Shown: piece after piece, positions 1-7,701 of the stretch
How positions within the stretch are numbered: the first letter of the stretch is position 1
Layout of the letters: every line of letters starts with the position of its first letter
Source of the DNA: Filifactor villosus
GTDB taxonomy: Bacteria > Bacillota > Clostridia > Peptostreptococcales > Filifactoraceae
Direction of reading: 5' to 3'
DNA: 60,517 nt
Assembly (NCBI RefSeq): GCF_042652965.1
Contig: NZ_JBHSHL010000020.1
Coordinates: 1-60,517, forward strand
Position numbers and translations under genes: made by a program
Notes under the pieces: generated by a model
Told to the model about the DNA's origin: nothing
Seen by the model: the letters and a program-made list of their open reading frames with translations, nothing else
Database searches by the model: none

Positions 1-56
1 CCGATGGTTCCAATGTTTACGTGTGGTTTACTTCTTTCAAATTTTGCTTTTCCCAT
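1..56 (-). CDS. tuf: Elongation factor Tu, N-terminal fragment (cut by window edge)
   Basis: Only the first 18 codons are present. The reading begins MGKAKFERSKPHVNIGTI, the standard start of bacterial EF-Tu, the GTPase that delivers aminoacyl-tRNA to the ribosome. The ATG at 56..54 has a perfect AGGAGG at 65-70, nine bases upstream. It follows fusA on the same strand after a 111-base gap, as in the classical str operon. The rest of the gene lies outside the window. Confidence 0.93.
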   Translation of the reverse strand, partial: MGKAKFERSKPHVNIGTI

Positions 57-167
57 TTTTGTATCCTCCTGAAAATTTACTCAAAATTTAATCTTTTGGT
101 TTTATACAGTTTGATAAACTCATCTATACTCTATTGAAGCAAAAGCGACAATTTCGTAAATTTATAC

Positions 168-2240
168 TTACTTTCCTTCTTCCATAATCTTCTTAGCGAT
201 GGAGTTAGGAACTTCTTCATAATGGTCAAATATCATGGTATAGGTTGCACGACCTTGAGTTGCAGAACGAAGATCTGTAGAATATCCGAACATTTCAGAC
301 AGAGGTACCATAGCATTGATCGCCTGTGCTCCACCTTGTCTCGCTTCCATTCCTTCAATTCTTCCACGGCGAGAGTTAAGGTCTCCCATAACATCTCCCA
401 TGTAGTCCTCCGGTGTTACGACTTCTACCTTAAATACAGGCTCAAGCAATACAGGGTTCGCCTTCTTCATACCGTCTTTGAACGCCATGGATGCAGCCAC
501 CTTAAACGCCATCTCCGAGGAGTCAACTTCGTGGTAAGAACCGTCATAGAGTTCAACCTTAACATCCACTACCGGATAACCCGCAAGGATACCCGATTCC
601 ATAGCACCTTGGATACCTGCATCGACAGGTCCGATATACTCTTTCGGAATCGCTCCTCCGACAACGCTGTTGACAAACTCGTAACCCGCGCCCGGTTCTT
701 GTGGGAACATTCTGATCTTGACGTGTCCGTACTGTCCGCGTCCACCCGATTGCTTTGCATATTTGTTTTCGATCTCGACATTGTTGCGAATGGTCTCACG
801 GTAAGCGACCTGAGGTGCTCCAACGCTCGCCTCGACTTTGAACTCACGCAGAAGTCTGTCTACGATGATCTCAAGGTGAAGCTCTCCCATTCCTGCGATG
901 ATCGTCTGTCCGGTCTCTTCATCGGTTCTGACTCGGAAGGTCGGGTCTTCTTCTGCAAGTCTTGCCAGCGCGACACCCATCTTCTCCTGTGCAGCCTTGG
1001 TCTTAGGCTCGATCGCAACCGAGATTACCGGCTCGGGGAACTCCATAGATTCCAAAATGATCGGATGAGCAGGGTCACACAAGGTATCTCCCGTAGTCGT
1101 ATCTTTGAGTCCTACAGCCGCCGCAATATCTCCGGAGTATACTTCCGTAATCTCTTCTCTCGAGTTCGCGTGCATTTGAAGAATACGTCCGATCCTCTCT
1201 TTTTTGTTCTTTGTGGAATTCAATACATAAGAACCTGAATTCAAGGTTCCGGAATATACTCTGAAGAATGCAAGCTTTCCGACGAAGGGATCGACCATAA
1301 TCTTGAATGCCAAAGAGGAAAATGGCTCTTTATCGGAAGAATGACGTACCTCTTCGGTTCCGTCAGGCAATATTCCGTTGATCGATGCTACATCCACCGG
1401 AGCCGGCATATAGTCTACCACTGCATCCAACAGAGGCTGTACTCCCTTGTTTCTGTATGCGGAACCACAAAATACGGGGTTGATCTTCGTTTCGATAACT
1501 CCCTTACGAAGTGCATTCTTCAACTCCTCATTGGAGATCTCTTCTCCTTCCAGAAACTTCATGGTCAGCTCTTCATCAAGCTCAGCGATCGCTTCCACCA
1601 TGATCTCACGATATTCTTCCGCCATCGCCTTCATATCTTCAGGGATCTCGTCCTCATGAAGGTCTACTCCCAACTTGTCGCTGGATACATAAGCCTTCAT
1701 CGTCATCAGGTCGATCATTCCTTTGAAAGTATCTTCCGCTCCGATAGGAAGCTGCATAGCTACAGCGTTCGCTCCTAATCTGTCCTTCATCATTTGAACA
1801 ACTCTCAAGAAGTCCGCTCCGATGATATCCATCTTATTAACGAAGGCAATTCTGGGAACTCCATACGTGTCCGCTTGTCTCCAAACGTTCTCGGACTGAG
1901 GCTCTACTCCGCCCTTTGCACAGAAGACCGCAACCGCTCCGTCCAATACACGCAGAGAACGCTCCACCTCCACTGTAAAGTCAACGTGTCCCGGTGTATC
2001 TATAATATTGATCCTGTGATCCTTCCACTGAGCTGTTGTCGCAGCAGAAGTAATCGTGATCCCTCTTTCTTTCTCCTGGTCCATCCAGTCCATCGTAGCC
2101 GTTCCTTCGTGAGACTCTCCCAACTTATGAGTTTTTCCTGTATAGAACAGGATTCTCTCCGTCGTGGTAGTCTTTCCGGCATCGATATGGGCCATGATTC
2201 CTATATTTCTGGTTCTCTCTAAAGGAAATTGTCTTGGCAC
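168..2240 (-). CDS. fusA: Elongation factor G
   Basis: A 690-residue translational GTPase that drives translocation of tRNA and mRNA on the ribosome. The G1 motif AHIDAGKTTT lies near residue 17, DTPGH near residue 82 and NKMD near residue 136, followed by the EF-G-specific domains (GGRGQYGHV near residue 490). Length is normal for the family. The start codon is GTG, with AGGAG about ten bases upstream. It lies 39 bases downstream of rpsG and before tuf, so it belongs to the str operon. Large ORFs on the opposite strand are antisense shadows. Confidence 0.98.
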   Translation of the reverse strand: MPRQFPLERTRNIGIMAHIDAGKTTTTERILFYTGKTHKLGESHEGTATMDWMDQEKERGITITSAATTAQWKDHRINIIDTPGHVDFTVEVERSLRVLDGAVAVFCAKGGVEPQSENVWRQADTYGVPRIAFVNKMDIIGADFLRVVQMMKDRLGANAVAMQLPIGAEDTFKGMIDLMTMKAYVSSDKLGVDLHEDEIPEDMKAMAEEYREIMVEAIAELDEELTMKFLEGEEISNEELKNALRKGVIETKINPVFCGSAYRNKGVQPLLDAVVDYMPAPVDVASINGILPDGTEEVRHSSDKEPFSSLAFKIMVDPFVGKLAFFRVYSGTLNSGSYVLNSTKNKKERIGRILQMHANSREEITEVYSGDIAAAVGLKDTTTGDTLCDPAHPIILESMEFPEPVISVAIEPKTKAAQEKMGVALARLAEEDPTFRVRTDEETGQTIIAGMGELHLEIIVDRLLREFKVEASVGAPQVAYRETIRNNVEIENKYAKQSGGRGQYGHVKIRMFPQEPGAGYEFVNSVVGGAIPKEYIGPVDAGIQGAMESGILAGYPVVDVKVELYDGSYHEVDSSEMAFKVAASMAFKDGMKKANPVLLEPVFKVEVVTPEDYMGDVMGDLNSRRGRIEGMEARQGGAQAINAMVPLSEMFGYSTDLRSATQGRATYTMIFDHYEEVPNSIAKKIMEEGK

Positions 2241-2279
2241 GAACCTACCACTCCTTTCTCAAAAAATATTTTCAGGTTT

Positions 2280-2750
2280 TTACCAACGATAGTGAGCAAA
2301 CGCCTTGTTCGCTTCCGCCATCTTATGAGTATCCTCTCTCTTCTTCACGGATGCTCCCGTTCCGTTCGCTGCATCCATGATCTCTCTTGCGAGCTTGAGC
2401 TTCATACCCTTCTCGTTTCTTGCACGAGTGTATTTTACCAACCAACGAAGTCCCAATGTCTCTCTACGATCAGCACGAACCTCGATGGGAACCTGATAGT
2501 TTGCTCCCCCGACTCTTCTCGCCTTTACTTCCAACACGGGCATAATGTTGTTCATTGCTTTTTCAAATACTTCCAACGGATTTTCTCCGGTCTTCTCTTT
2601 GATCTCATCGAATGCTCCATAGACAATGTCTTGAGCGATTCCTTTTTTCCCGTCCAACATCACGTTGTTAACAAGTTTCGTTACAACCTTACTTCCGTAC
2701 ATCGGATCGGGCAAAACTTCTCTCTTTGGAATATTACCTCTTCTTGGCAC
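2280..2750 (-). CDS. rpsG: 30S ribosomal protein S7
   Basis: A 156-residue primary 16S rRNA-binding protein that nucleates the 30S head. It begins MPRRGNIPKREVLPDP and contains VARRVGGANYQVP-like residues (here KARRVGGANYQVP) and the C-terminal HKMAEANKAFAHYRW, all typical of S7. The start is GTG preceded by GGAGGGAAGAATA. It sits between rpsL (114-base gap) and fusA (39-base gap) in a conserved order. Confidence 0.98.
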   Translation of the reverse strand: MPRRGNIPKREVLPDPMYGSKVVTKLVNNVMLDGKKGIAQDIVYGAFDEIKEKTGENPLEVFEKAMNNIMPVLEVKARRVGGANYQVPIEVRADRRETLGLRWLVKYTRARNEKGMKLKLAREIMDAANGTGASVKKREDTHKMAEANKAFAHYRW

Positions 2751-2864
2751 TATTCTTCCCTCCTTAATAAATTAAATTAGATCAACGGTACTCGACATCT
2801 TCACAACTATGCCGACTGTGCCTCCATACGTTCTCTATATGAATGCACATTGCAATACAAGTTA

Positions 2865-3284
<420 letters not shown>

Positions 3285-3419
3285 CTGTACACCTCCTCTT
3301 TATTATATTTTTACGCCGCCAACTGTATTGCCTGTGCTAAGTATCCTTAGCCGCCGATCGATATCCATCGATCCTCTTTGCAAACGTAGAGACAGTCCTC
3401 GACATTTGCATACTTGATA

Positions 3420-3448
3420 AGTGTACCACTTATTCGGGTGATTGTCCA
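3420..3448 (-). promoter_or_regulatory. Probable sigma-A promoter of the rpsL-rpsG-fusA-tuf operon
   Basis: Read on the minus strand: -35 TGGACA (3448..3443), a 17-base spacer, and -10 TACACT (3425..3420) with an upstream TGG that makes it an extended -10. The predicted start is near 3413, giving a leader of about 130 bases. The -10 lies inside a perfect inverted repeat ATAAGTG-TAC-CACTTAT (3417-3433), which could be an operator. This is sequence inference only. Confidence 0.6.
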
Positions 3449-3751
3449 GTTTTTTGTAAATAAATTTTCACTCAATTCCCCATCCGGGAGTTTGACAGTT
3501 TAAAAGGAAAAAAATCACTATAAACATTCTAAATGCTTTGTTTTTTGTCAAATTTTATAGTTTATTGTTGCGTGATGTTGCGTAATGTATTTTTATTTAA
3601 AAATAAGCACAAATGATACCCATCCGCTTTAACCAACCCCTTACATGAAGCATTCGGGTTTCCTGCTGACTATGAAATCGTGCTGGAAAGAGAAACATGA
3701 AAAAAATTTTTAAACTCACAAAAACAAAGAAAAAAGTACGCGAAAAAATTT
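3449..3751. other. AT-rich intergenic stretch, no gene seen
   Basis: About 300 bases between the str operon promoter and the terminator of the next operon. No ORF with an RBS, RNA gene or clear repeat was recognised. Confidence 0.5.
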
Positions 3752-3802
3752 AAAAAACAAAACCCGCCAAAACGTTTAGTTTCAATGTGTTTGGCGGGTT
3801 TT
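3752..3802 (-). terminator. Rho-independent terminator of the VOC-TetR-AlkC/D operon
   Basis: Perfect 12-base stem AAACCCGCCAAA (3760-3771) with TTTGGCGGGTTT (3790-3801). On the minus strand the stem is followed by TTTTGTTTTTT, so it terminates transcription of the gene ending at 3853. A shorter T-run on the other side could make it partly bidirectional. Confidence 0.85.
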
Positions 3803-3852
3803 CATTTCTAAAACTGGCAAAGACGGGATTGTATTCCGATAGGGCTGAATTA

Positions 3853-4599
3853 TCAAGTTCTCTCTTTCTTTGCATTGCGTGATCCGTGGTTTATGATCCA
3901 CTTACACTCTTTACTCATCACTTCACTTTCCCACTTAGCGATGATTTCATAGAATTTCTTCGAATCCTCCTTGTACAGATCATTCATATTATTTGCTACG
4001 CTTTTTTGGATGTATCCGTCTTTGTCGTCCTTTAAATTTGTCAGTATTTCAAGATAACGATCGAAATATTCCAAAGCCGTATATAGACGCTTTGCCCACG
4101 GAAGCCTTATCCTCAAACATTCGCTCGAGAGCCTTCGGACCCTCTCGTTCGCATCCAAGCTCCAATCCTTCAAAACCTCCAGAGAACTTTCCGGATATTT
4201 TTTGATCAACGGCCTCATACAATATTCCGAGGTAAATCTCTTTGTGAGCTCCTTGCTAAAGTCTATGCTGACATCGAAATAATCTTCTCCGTAAAGTTCC
4301 ACATATTTTCCGATCGGCCACAACCACCAACCCTTAGAAAAGGCTCCGCTGTTTCCTCTAAGCTCCGGACCCAAAATCTTATAGAACATCAAAACGGTGT
4401 TTTCATAGTCCAAATCGATAGATTCGTGAAGGGATCTTGCTATTCGTTCCTGTCTTTGATTAAATTCACATTTTTCAATGGAACTTTTTGTCCCTTCGAA
4501 AAACTTTTTCTTATCAAAGTCTTTGCATTGTTTCTCTATTACGGTTGCCAAGTTTTCAAGATATTCCAAATCGTAATAATCTTTCAGTTTCTTAGCCAT
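3853..4599 (-). CDS. DNA alkylation repair protein, AlkC/AlkD-like HEAT-repeat fold
   Basis: 248 residues, predicted all-helical with HEAT-like repeats. The C-terminal WIINHGSRNAKKER is like the conserved end of AlkC-type DNA glycosylases (usually W..RHALR.L), which excise 3-methyladenine and related alkylated bases. Aromatic-rich WWLWPIGKYVE and the helix SLEVLKDWSLDANERVRRL fit the family. The usual RHALR is altered to NHGSR here, so activity is uncertain. It is the third gene of an operon, overlapping the TetR gene by 8 bases, and is followed by a strong terminator. Confidence 0.7.
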   Translation of the reverse strand: MAKKLKDYYDLEYLENLATVIEKQCKDFDKKKFFEGTKSSIEKCEFNQRQERIARSLHESIDLDYENTVLMFYKILGPELRGNSGAFSKGWWLWPIGKYVELYGEDYFDVSIDFSKELTKRFTSEYCMRPLIKKYPESSLEVLKDWSLDANERVRRLSSECLRIRLPWAKRLYTALEYFDRYLEILTNLKDDKDGYIQKSVANNMNDLYKEDSKKFYEIIAKWESEVMSKECKWIINHGSRNAKKERT

Positions 4600-5176
4600 T
4601 TTTCTTGATCCCTTCCAACATCATCCTAATCAAAACTTCCATCTCTTCAATATCGAATGAGGAAGAAATCGAAATGTTGATCGCCAACTCGTTTAATCCG
4701 CCCGAAATAAAACTTGTCAACTTCTCAACATCCACATCCTTGATCTTTCCCTCCGCCTGCAAAATCAACAGCTGATCTTTGAGATGTGATTCCGAATGTT
4801 CGCTATCCATTTGTTTCCATCTTTGCCATGAAATGACCGAGGGTCCATCAATCAACAATATTTTCAGCGTATCCTTATCGACGGCTTTTTCTACAAAGGC
4901 TACACAACCGAGAACAAGTTGCTCCCAGGGATCTTTGCTTTTCATGGCTCTCTTCTCTACATGATCGGCAACTTCACCTTGAATGATGCCTATGAGATCG
5001 TACAGGATGTCTTCTTTGTTCTTAAAATGATGATAAAAGGCTCCTCGCGTTAAACCGATTTCCTCAACGATTTCTTGTAAGGACGTGTTGTGAAAGCCTT
5101 TTGTTACGAACTTTTTCCTTGCAATCTCCAAAATTCTGCCCCTGGTCTGAAAAGAAGCCAATTCATTTTTATTCAT
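4592..5176 (-). CDS. TetR/AcrR family transcriptional regulator
   Basis: 194 residues. The N-terminal DNA-binding helix-turn-helix is clear (RILEIARKKFVTKGFHNT, then SLQEIVEEIGLTRGAFYHHF at about residues 14-50). The C-terminal ligand-binding half is divergent, so the inducer cannot be named. The gene lies between a VOC-fold gene (8-base overlap) and an alkylation-repair-like gene (8-base overlap). A TetR-type inverted repeat covers the operon promoter, so the protein probably represses its own operon. The gene content suggests a response to a toxic, possibly electrophilic or alkylating, compound; this is inference. Confidence 0.9.
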   Translation of the reverse strand: MNKNELASFQTRGRILEIARKKFVTKGFHNTSLQEIVEEIGLTRGAFYHHFKNKEDILYDLIGIIQGEVADHVEKRAMKSKDPWEQLVLGCVAFVEKAVDKDTLKILLIDGPSVISWQRWKQMDSEHSESHLKDQLLILQAEGKIKDVDVEKLTSFISGGLNELAINISISSSFDIEEMEVLIRMMLEGIKKNG

Positions 5177-5573
5177 AATTTCCTCTATACTCTTCTGAAG
5201 GCGGAATTACTTGAATCACATCTACCAGTATTGCGGACGGTCCCTCAACGATAAAATGCCTTTGACCGAAATCCTCGCTCTTTATATCCAAAATAACATT
5301 GTCCTTCAAATCCTTTTTCAACACTTCATAAACCTTGTCAACATCATCCACCTCAACATTGAGCAGTAAGCCGGAGATCGGCGACCTGAAGTTTGAAGGA
5401 ACGGTTTCGTGTCTGTAATCCAAGATAGCGAGTTCATTCTTGTTTTCATCGATCAAACTGATGTACCAATCCGCTTCGAAAGTCGTACTGAAATCGAAGT
5501 ATTTTATAAAAAACTCTGCACATTGTTTGACATCCTGTGTCATAACCACCGGATAAAAGCTGTTTATCTTCAT
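5169..5573 (-). CDS. VOC (glyoxalase/bleomycin-resistance) superfamily protein
   Basis: 134 residues. It has the paired beta-alpha-beta-beta-beta layout of the vicinal oxygen chelate fold: FYPVVMTQDVKQCAEFFIKYF at the start and a second module near LLLNVEVDDVDKVYEVLKKD, ending with FIVEGPSAILVDVIQVI. Members are metal-dependent enzymes or drug-binding proteins. The substrate cannot be told from sequence. It is the first gene of the operon, with AGGAGG before the ATG and the operator-promoter immediately upstream. Confidence 0.82.
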   Translation of the reverse strand: MKINSFYPVVMTQDVKQCAEFFIKYFDFSTTFEADWYISLIDENKNELAILDYRHETVPSNFRSPISGLLLNVEVDDVDKVYEVLKKDLKDNVILDIKSEDFGQRHFIVEGPSAILVDVIQVIPPSEEYRGNYE

Positions 5574-5596
5574 AAGAATCCTCCTGATTTTTATTT

Positions 5597-5632
5597 ACAT
5601 ACAGAATAACATACATTCTGTATGTATGTCAA
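5597..5632 (-). promoter_or_regulatory. Operator-promoter of the VOC-TetR operon
   Basis: An 11-base perfect inverted repeat ACATACAGAAT (5597-5607) and ATTCTGTATGT (5615-5625). A second ACATAC...GTATGT pairing overlaps it. The half-site style (ACATAC/GTATGT) matches operators of AcrR/QacR-like TetR proteins. It overlaps a likely minus-strand promoter: -35 TTGACA (5632..5627), 18-base spacer, -10 TATTCT (5608..5603). Occupancy would block transcription, consistent with autorepression. Confidence 0.72.
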
Positions 5633-5645
5633 GTAAGAAGGTTTT

Positions 5646-5819
5646 CTAAAGTATTAAATAACAGTTCTCGACTCCGGTTCTATATCTCATACTGTCATAT
5701 CCTTGAGGAGAATACCCTACAGAAACAATTTTTTTGAACAAAGGATAACTCACTCCGGTAACCGAAGGCTCATTTTCAAAAAAGAAACCCTTGTAGATTC
5801 CACTGCCATCTCTCCATAT
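5646..5819 (-). other. Possible decayed C-terminal coding remnant; rest of 5633-5940 shows nothing clear
   Basis: The minus-strand frame from a stop at 5820-5822 to a TAG at 5648..5646 stays open for 57 codons and reads like a protein end (GYSPQGYDSMRYRTGVENC). It has no start or RBS. A second frame just upstream also reads plausibly before stopping, as expected of a frameshifted remnant. I cannot name a family. The 77-residue plus-strand ORF here has no RBS and looks spurious. Confidence 0.25.
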
Positions 5820-5940
5820 TCAACAACAAACCCAAACACGAACTTAAGATTCGCTGCAAACGCTACCAAAACAATACTCTGTATTCCAATCATACTTGCT
5901 GTTAATCATACAATAGACACATCCTGTTTAATCTGATTTT

Positions 5941-7701
5941 TTACTGTCTATTCTTTTTTTCTCCTGACGAAATTTTCCACTCTTTTGATTTATTTTGTAA
6001 ATTCCAGAGTGTATGATAAAGCCCTTCTTTCTTTAACAACTCTTCATGATTTCCTTCTTCTACAATTCTTCCTTCATCTAAAACAAGGATATGATCCGCA
6101 TGTTTTATTGTTTTTAATCTATGAGCAACCATAACTACCGTTTTATTTTTTATCAAGTTTGATAGTGCTTTCTGAATCAATACTTCATTCTTGGCATCTA
6201 AACTGGAAGTAGGTTCATCCAAAAGTAAAATCGGTGCATTTTTAAGAATGGCTCTTGCAATGGATATCCTTTGTTTTTCACCTCCGGATAATGTAGATCC
6301 TCCTTCTCCCACAATTGTTTCATAACCCTCCGGCAGCTTTTTGATAAAATCGTGACACCCCGCCAACGTTGCAGCACGAATCATATCTTCTTCTCCTGTA
6401 TGTTCCTTTCCAAAAATGATATTTTCTCTTATTGTTTCATGAAAAAGATACACATCCTGCAAAACCATAGAAACCTGTTCTAACCAATGATCCGGATGGA
6501 GTTCGTTTAAAGGCACATTCCCTATCTTTATACTGCCTTCATCAACGTCCCAAAACCTTGCAATCAGTTTCAACATGGTTGATTTCCCTCCACCGCTCGG
6601 GCCTACAATCGCAGTAAGAGAATTTTTCTTAAATGAGCAAGATATATCACGGATGATATTTTGACCTTCCAAATATGAAAAGCGAACCTTTTCAAAGTGG
6701 ATATCCTCTATATCCTCTATTTTTTTAGTTCCAAGCAAATCTTTTGTTTTCATTACATTATCAATTCTGCTTGCACTTACATAGTGTGCCCTGAGTACCG
6801 CAGTGTACCTGATCCAAGTCAGAAGAGGACTGATAATTTTAGTACCGATAACAATAATACTCAAAAACGAAATTAAGTTTATCTCGCCGCCGATCAATAG
6901 ATAAGAGCCGACAAAACACATGAACGGAAGCCCCGCTCTTGCAAATGTCAGTGCCAAGCCGAGAAGAGCACCACCTGCCGTTTCGCCTTTCATACCGGCC
7001 TCCATTAAATGTCTGTATGCTGTTTGAAGTTTTGAAAAACCCTCTCCTATCTGGTTGTAGCTTCTGAGAATTTTCATCCCCGAAAGATATTCATTTAATC
7101 CCTCCGCGGTATCATCTTTTGCAGATCGGAGGTCAACGCTCAGTCGTCCGAATACATTCATTGATATAAGGATGATGAGCCCCGAAACAGGTATTGTGAT
7201 ATAAAAAGCAAGAGCCATCTTGGGGTTAAAATAAAACATGAATACAGAAGTAACTATACAAGAGAAAACAACCCCAAAAAGACCGGTAAAAGTTCCCACC
7301 ATACTTTGTTCAATCGCCAAAAAATCTCCCGTAAAGGTATTGATCAACTCTCCCGAACGTGTTTTGGAGAAAAAACCGAGAGGCAGTCTTTTGATTTTTT
7401 GAATAAACTCTTTTTTGTTATCCGTAGAATGGATCGCTCCCGGAAGAAATATTCTTAAAAAGGTAAGGGTACTGATAACCAATTGCAATAGAAATAAACC
7501 GAACATCCATAAAGCGATGTTCCAGTATCCTTTATCAAAAATCCTTTCCGGATGTTCAAAGTGTTCTATAAAGAGATTGATGACAAAGTAAATGGCGATA
7601 GCGGGAAAAGTCATCGTAAATCCTTCCAAAAAATGCCATGTTACCGGTTCGATTACCTGATTTGGATGACCCATAGTAAATTTTCTTATGATTTCTCTCA
7701 C
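5941..7701 (-). CDS. ABC transporter, fused permease/ATP-binding half-transporter (second of pair)
   Basis: 586 residues: an N-terminal six-helix exporter-type membrane domain (about 1-300) and a C-terminal nucleotide-binding domain. Walker A is GPSGGGKST, the Q-loop VLQDVYLF, the signature LSGGEKQRISIAR, Walker B ILLLDEPTSSLD and the H-loop VAHRL; all catalytic residues are present. It overlaps the upstream ABC gene by 4 bases, so the two probably form a heterodimer. The arrangement, two half-transporters divergent from an AraC regulator, resembles YbtPQ/IrtAB-type siderophore or related metabolite transporters, but the substrate is unproven. Confidence 0.9.
   Translation of the reverse strand: MREIIRKFTMGHPNQVIEPVTWHFLEGFTMTFPAIAIYFVINLFIEHFEHPERIFDKGYWNIALWMFGLFLLQLVISTLTFLRIFLPGAIHSTDNKKEFIQKIKRLPLGFFSKTRSGELINTFTGDFLAIEQSMVGTFTGLFGVVFSCIVTSVFMFYFNPKMALAFYITIPVSGLIILISMNVFGRLSVDLRSAKDDTAEGLNEYLSGMKILRSYNQIGEGFSKLQTAYRHLMEAGMKGETAGGALLGLALTFARAGLPFMCFVGSYLLIGGEINLISFLSIIVIGTKIISPLLTWIRYTAVLRAHYVSASRIDNVMKTKDLLGTKKIEDIEDIHFEKVRFSYLEGQNIIRDISCSFKKNSLTAIVGPSGGGKSTMLKLIARFWDVDEGSIKIGNVPLNELHPDHWLEQVSMVLQDVYLFHETIRENIIFGKEHTGEEDMIRAATLAGCHDFIKKLPEGYETIVGEGGSTLSGGEKQRISIARAILKNAPILLLDEPTSSLDAKNEVLIQKALSNLIKNKTVVMVAHRLKTIKHADHILVLDEGRIVEEGNHEELLKKEGLYHTLWNLQNKSKEWKISSGEKKNRQ

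Noticed and set aside
222..1238. 338-residue plus-strand ORF
   Set aside because: Lies entirely antisense to fusA, has no RBS and a composition typical of reverse-frame shadows.
5703..5936. 77-residue plus-strand ORF
   Set aside because: Low-complexity composition (NPNTNLRFAANATK); preceded only by a chance GAGGAG, and the opposite strand reads more like decayed coding sequence.
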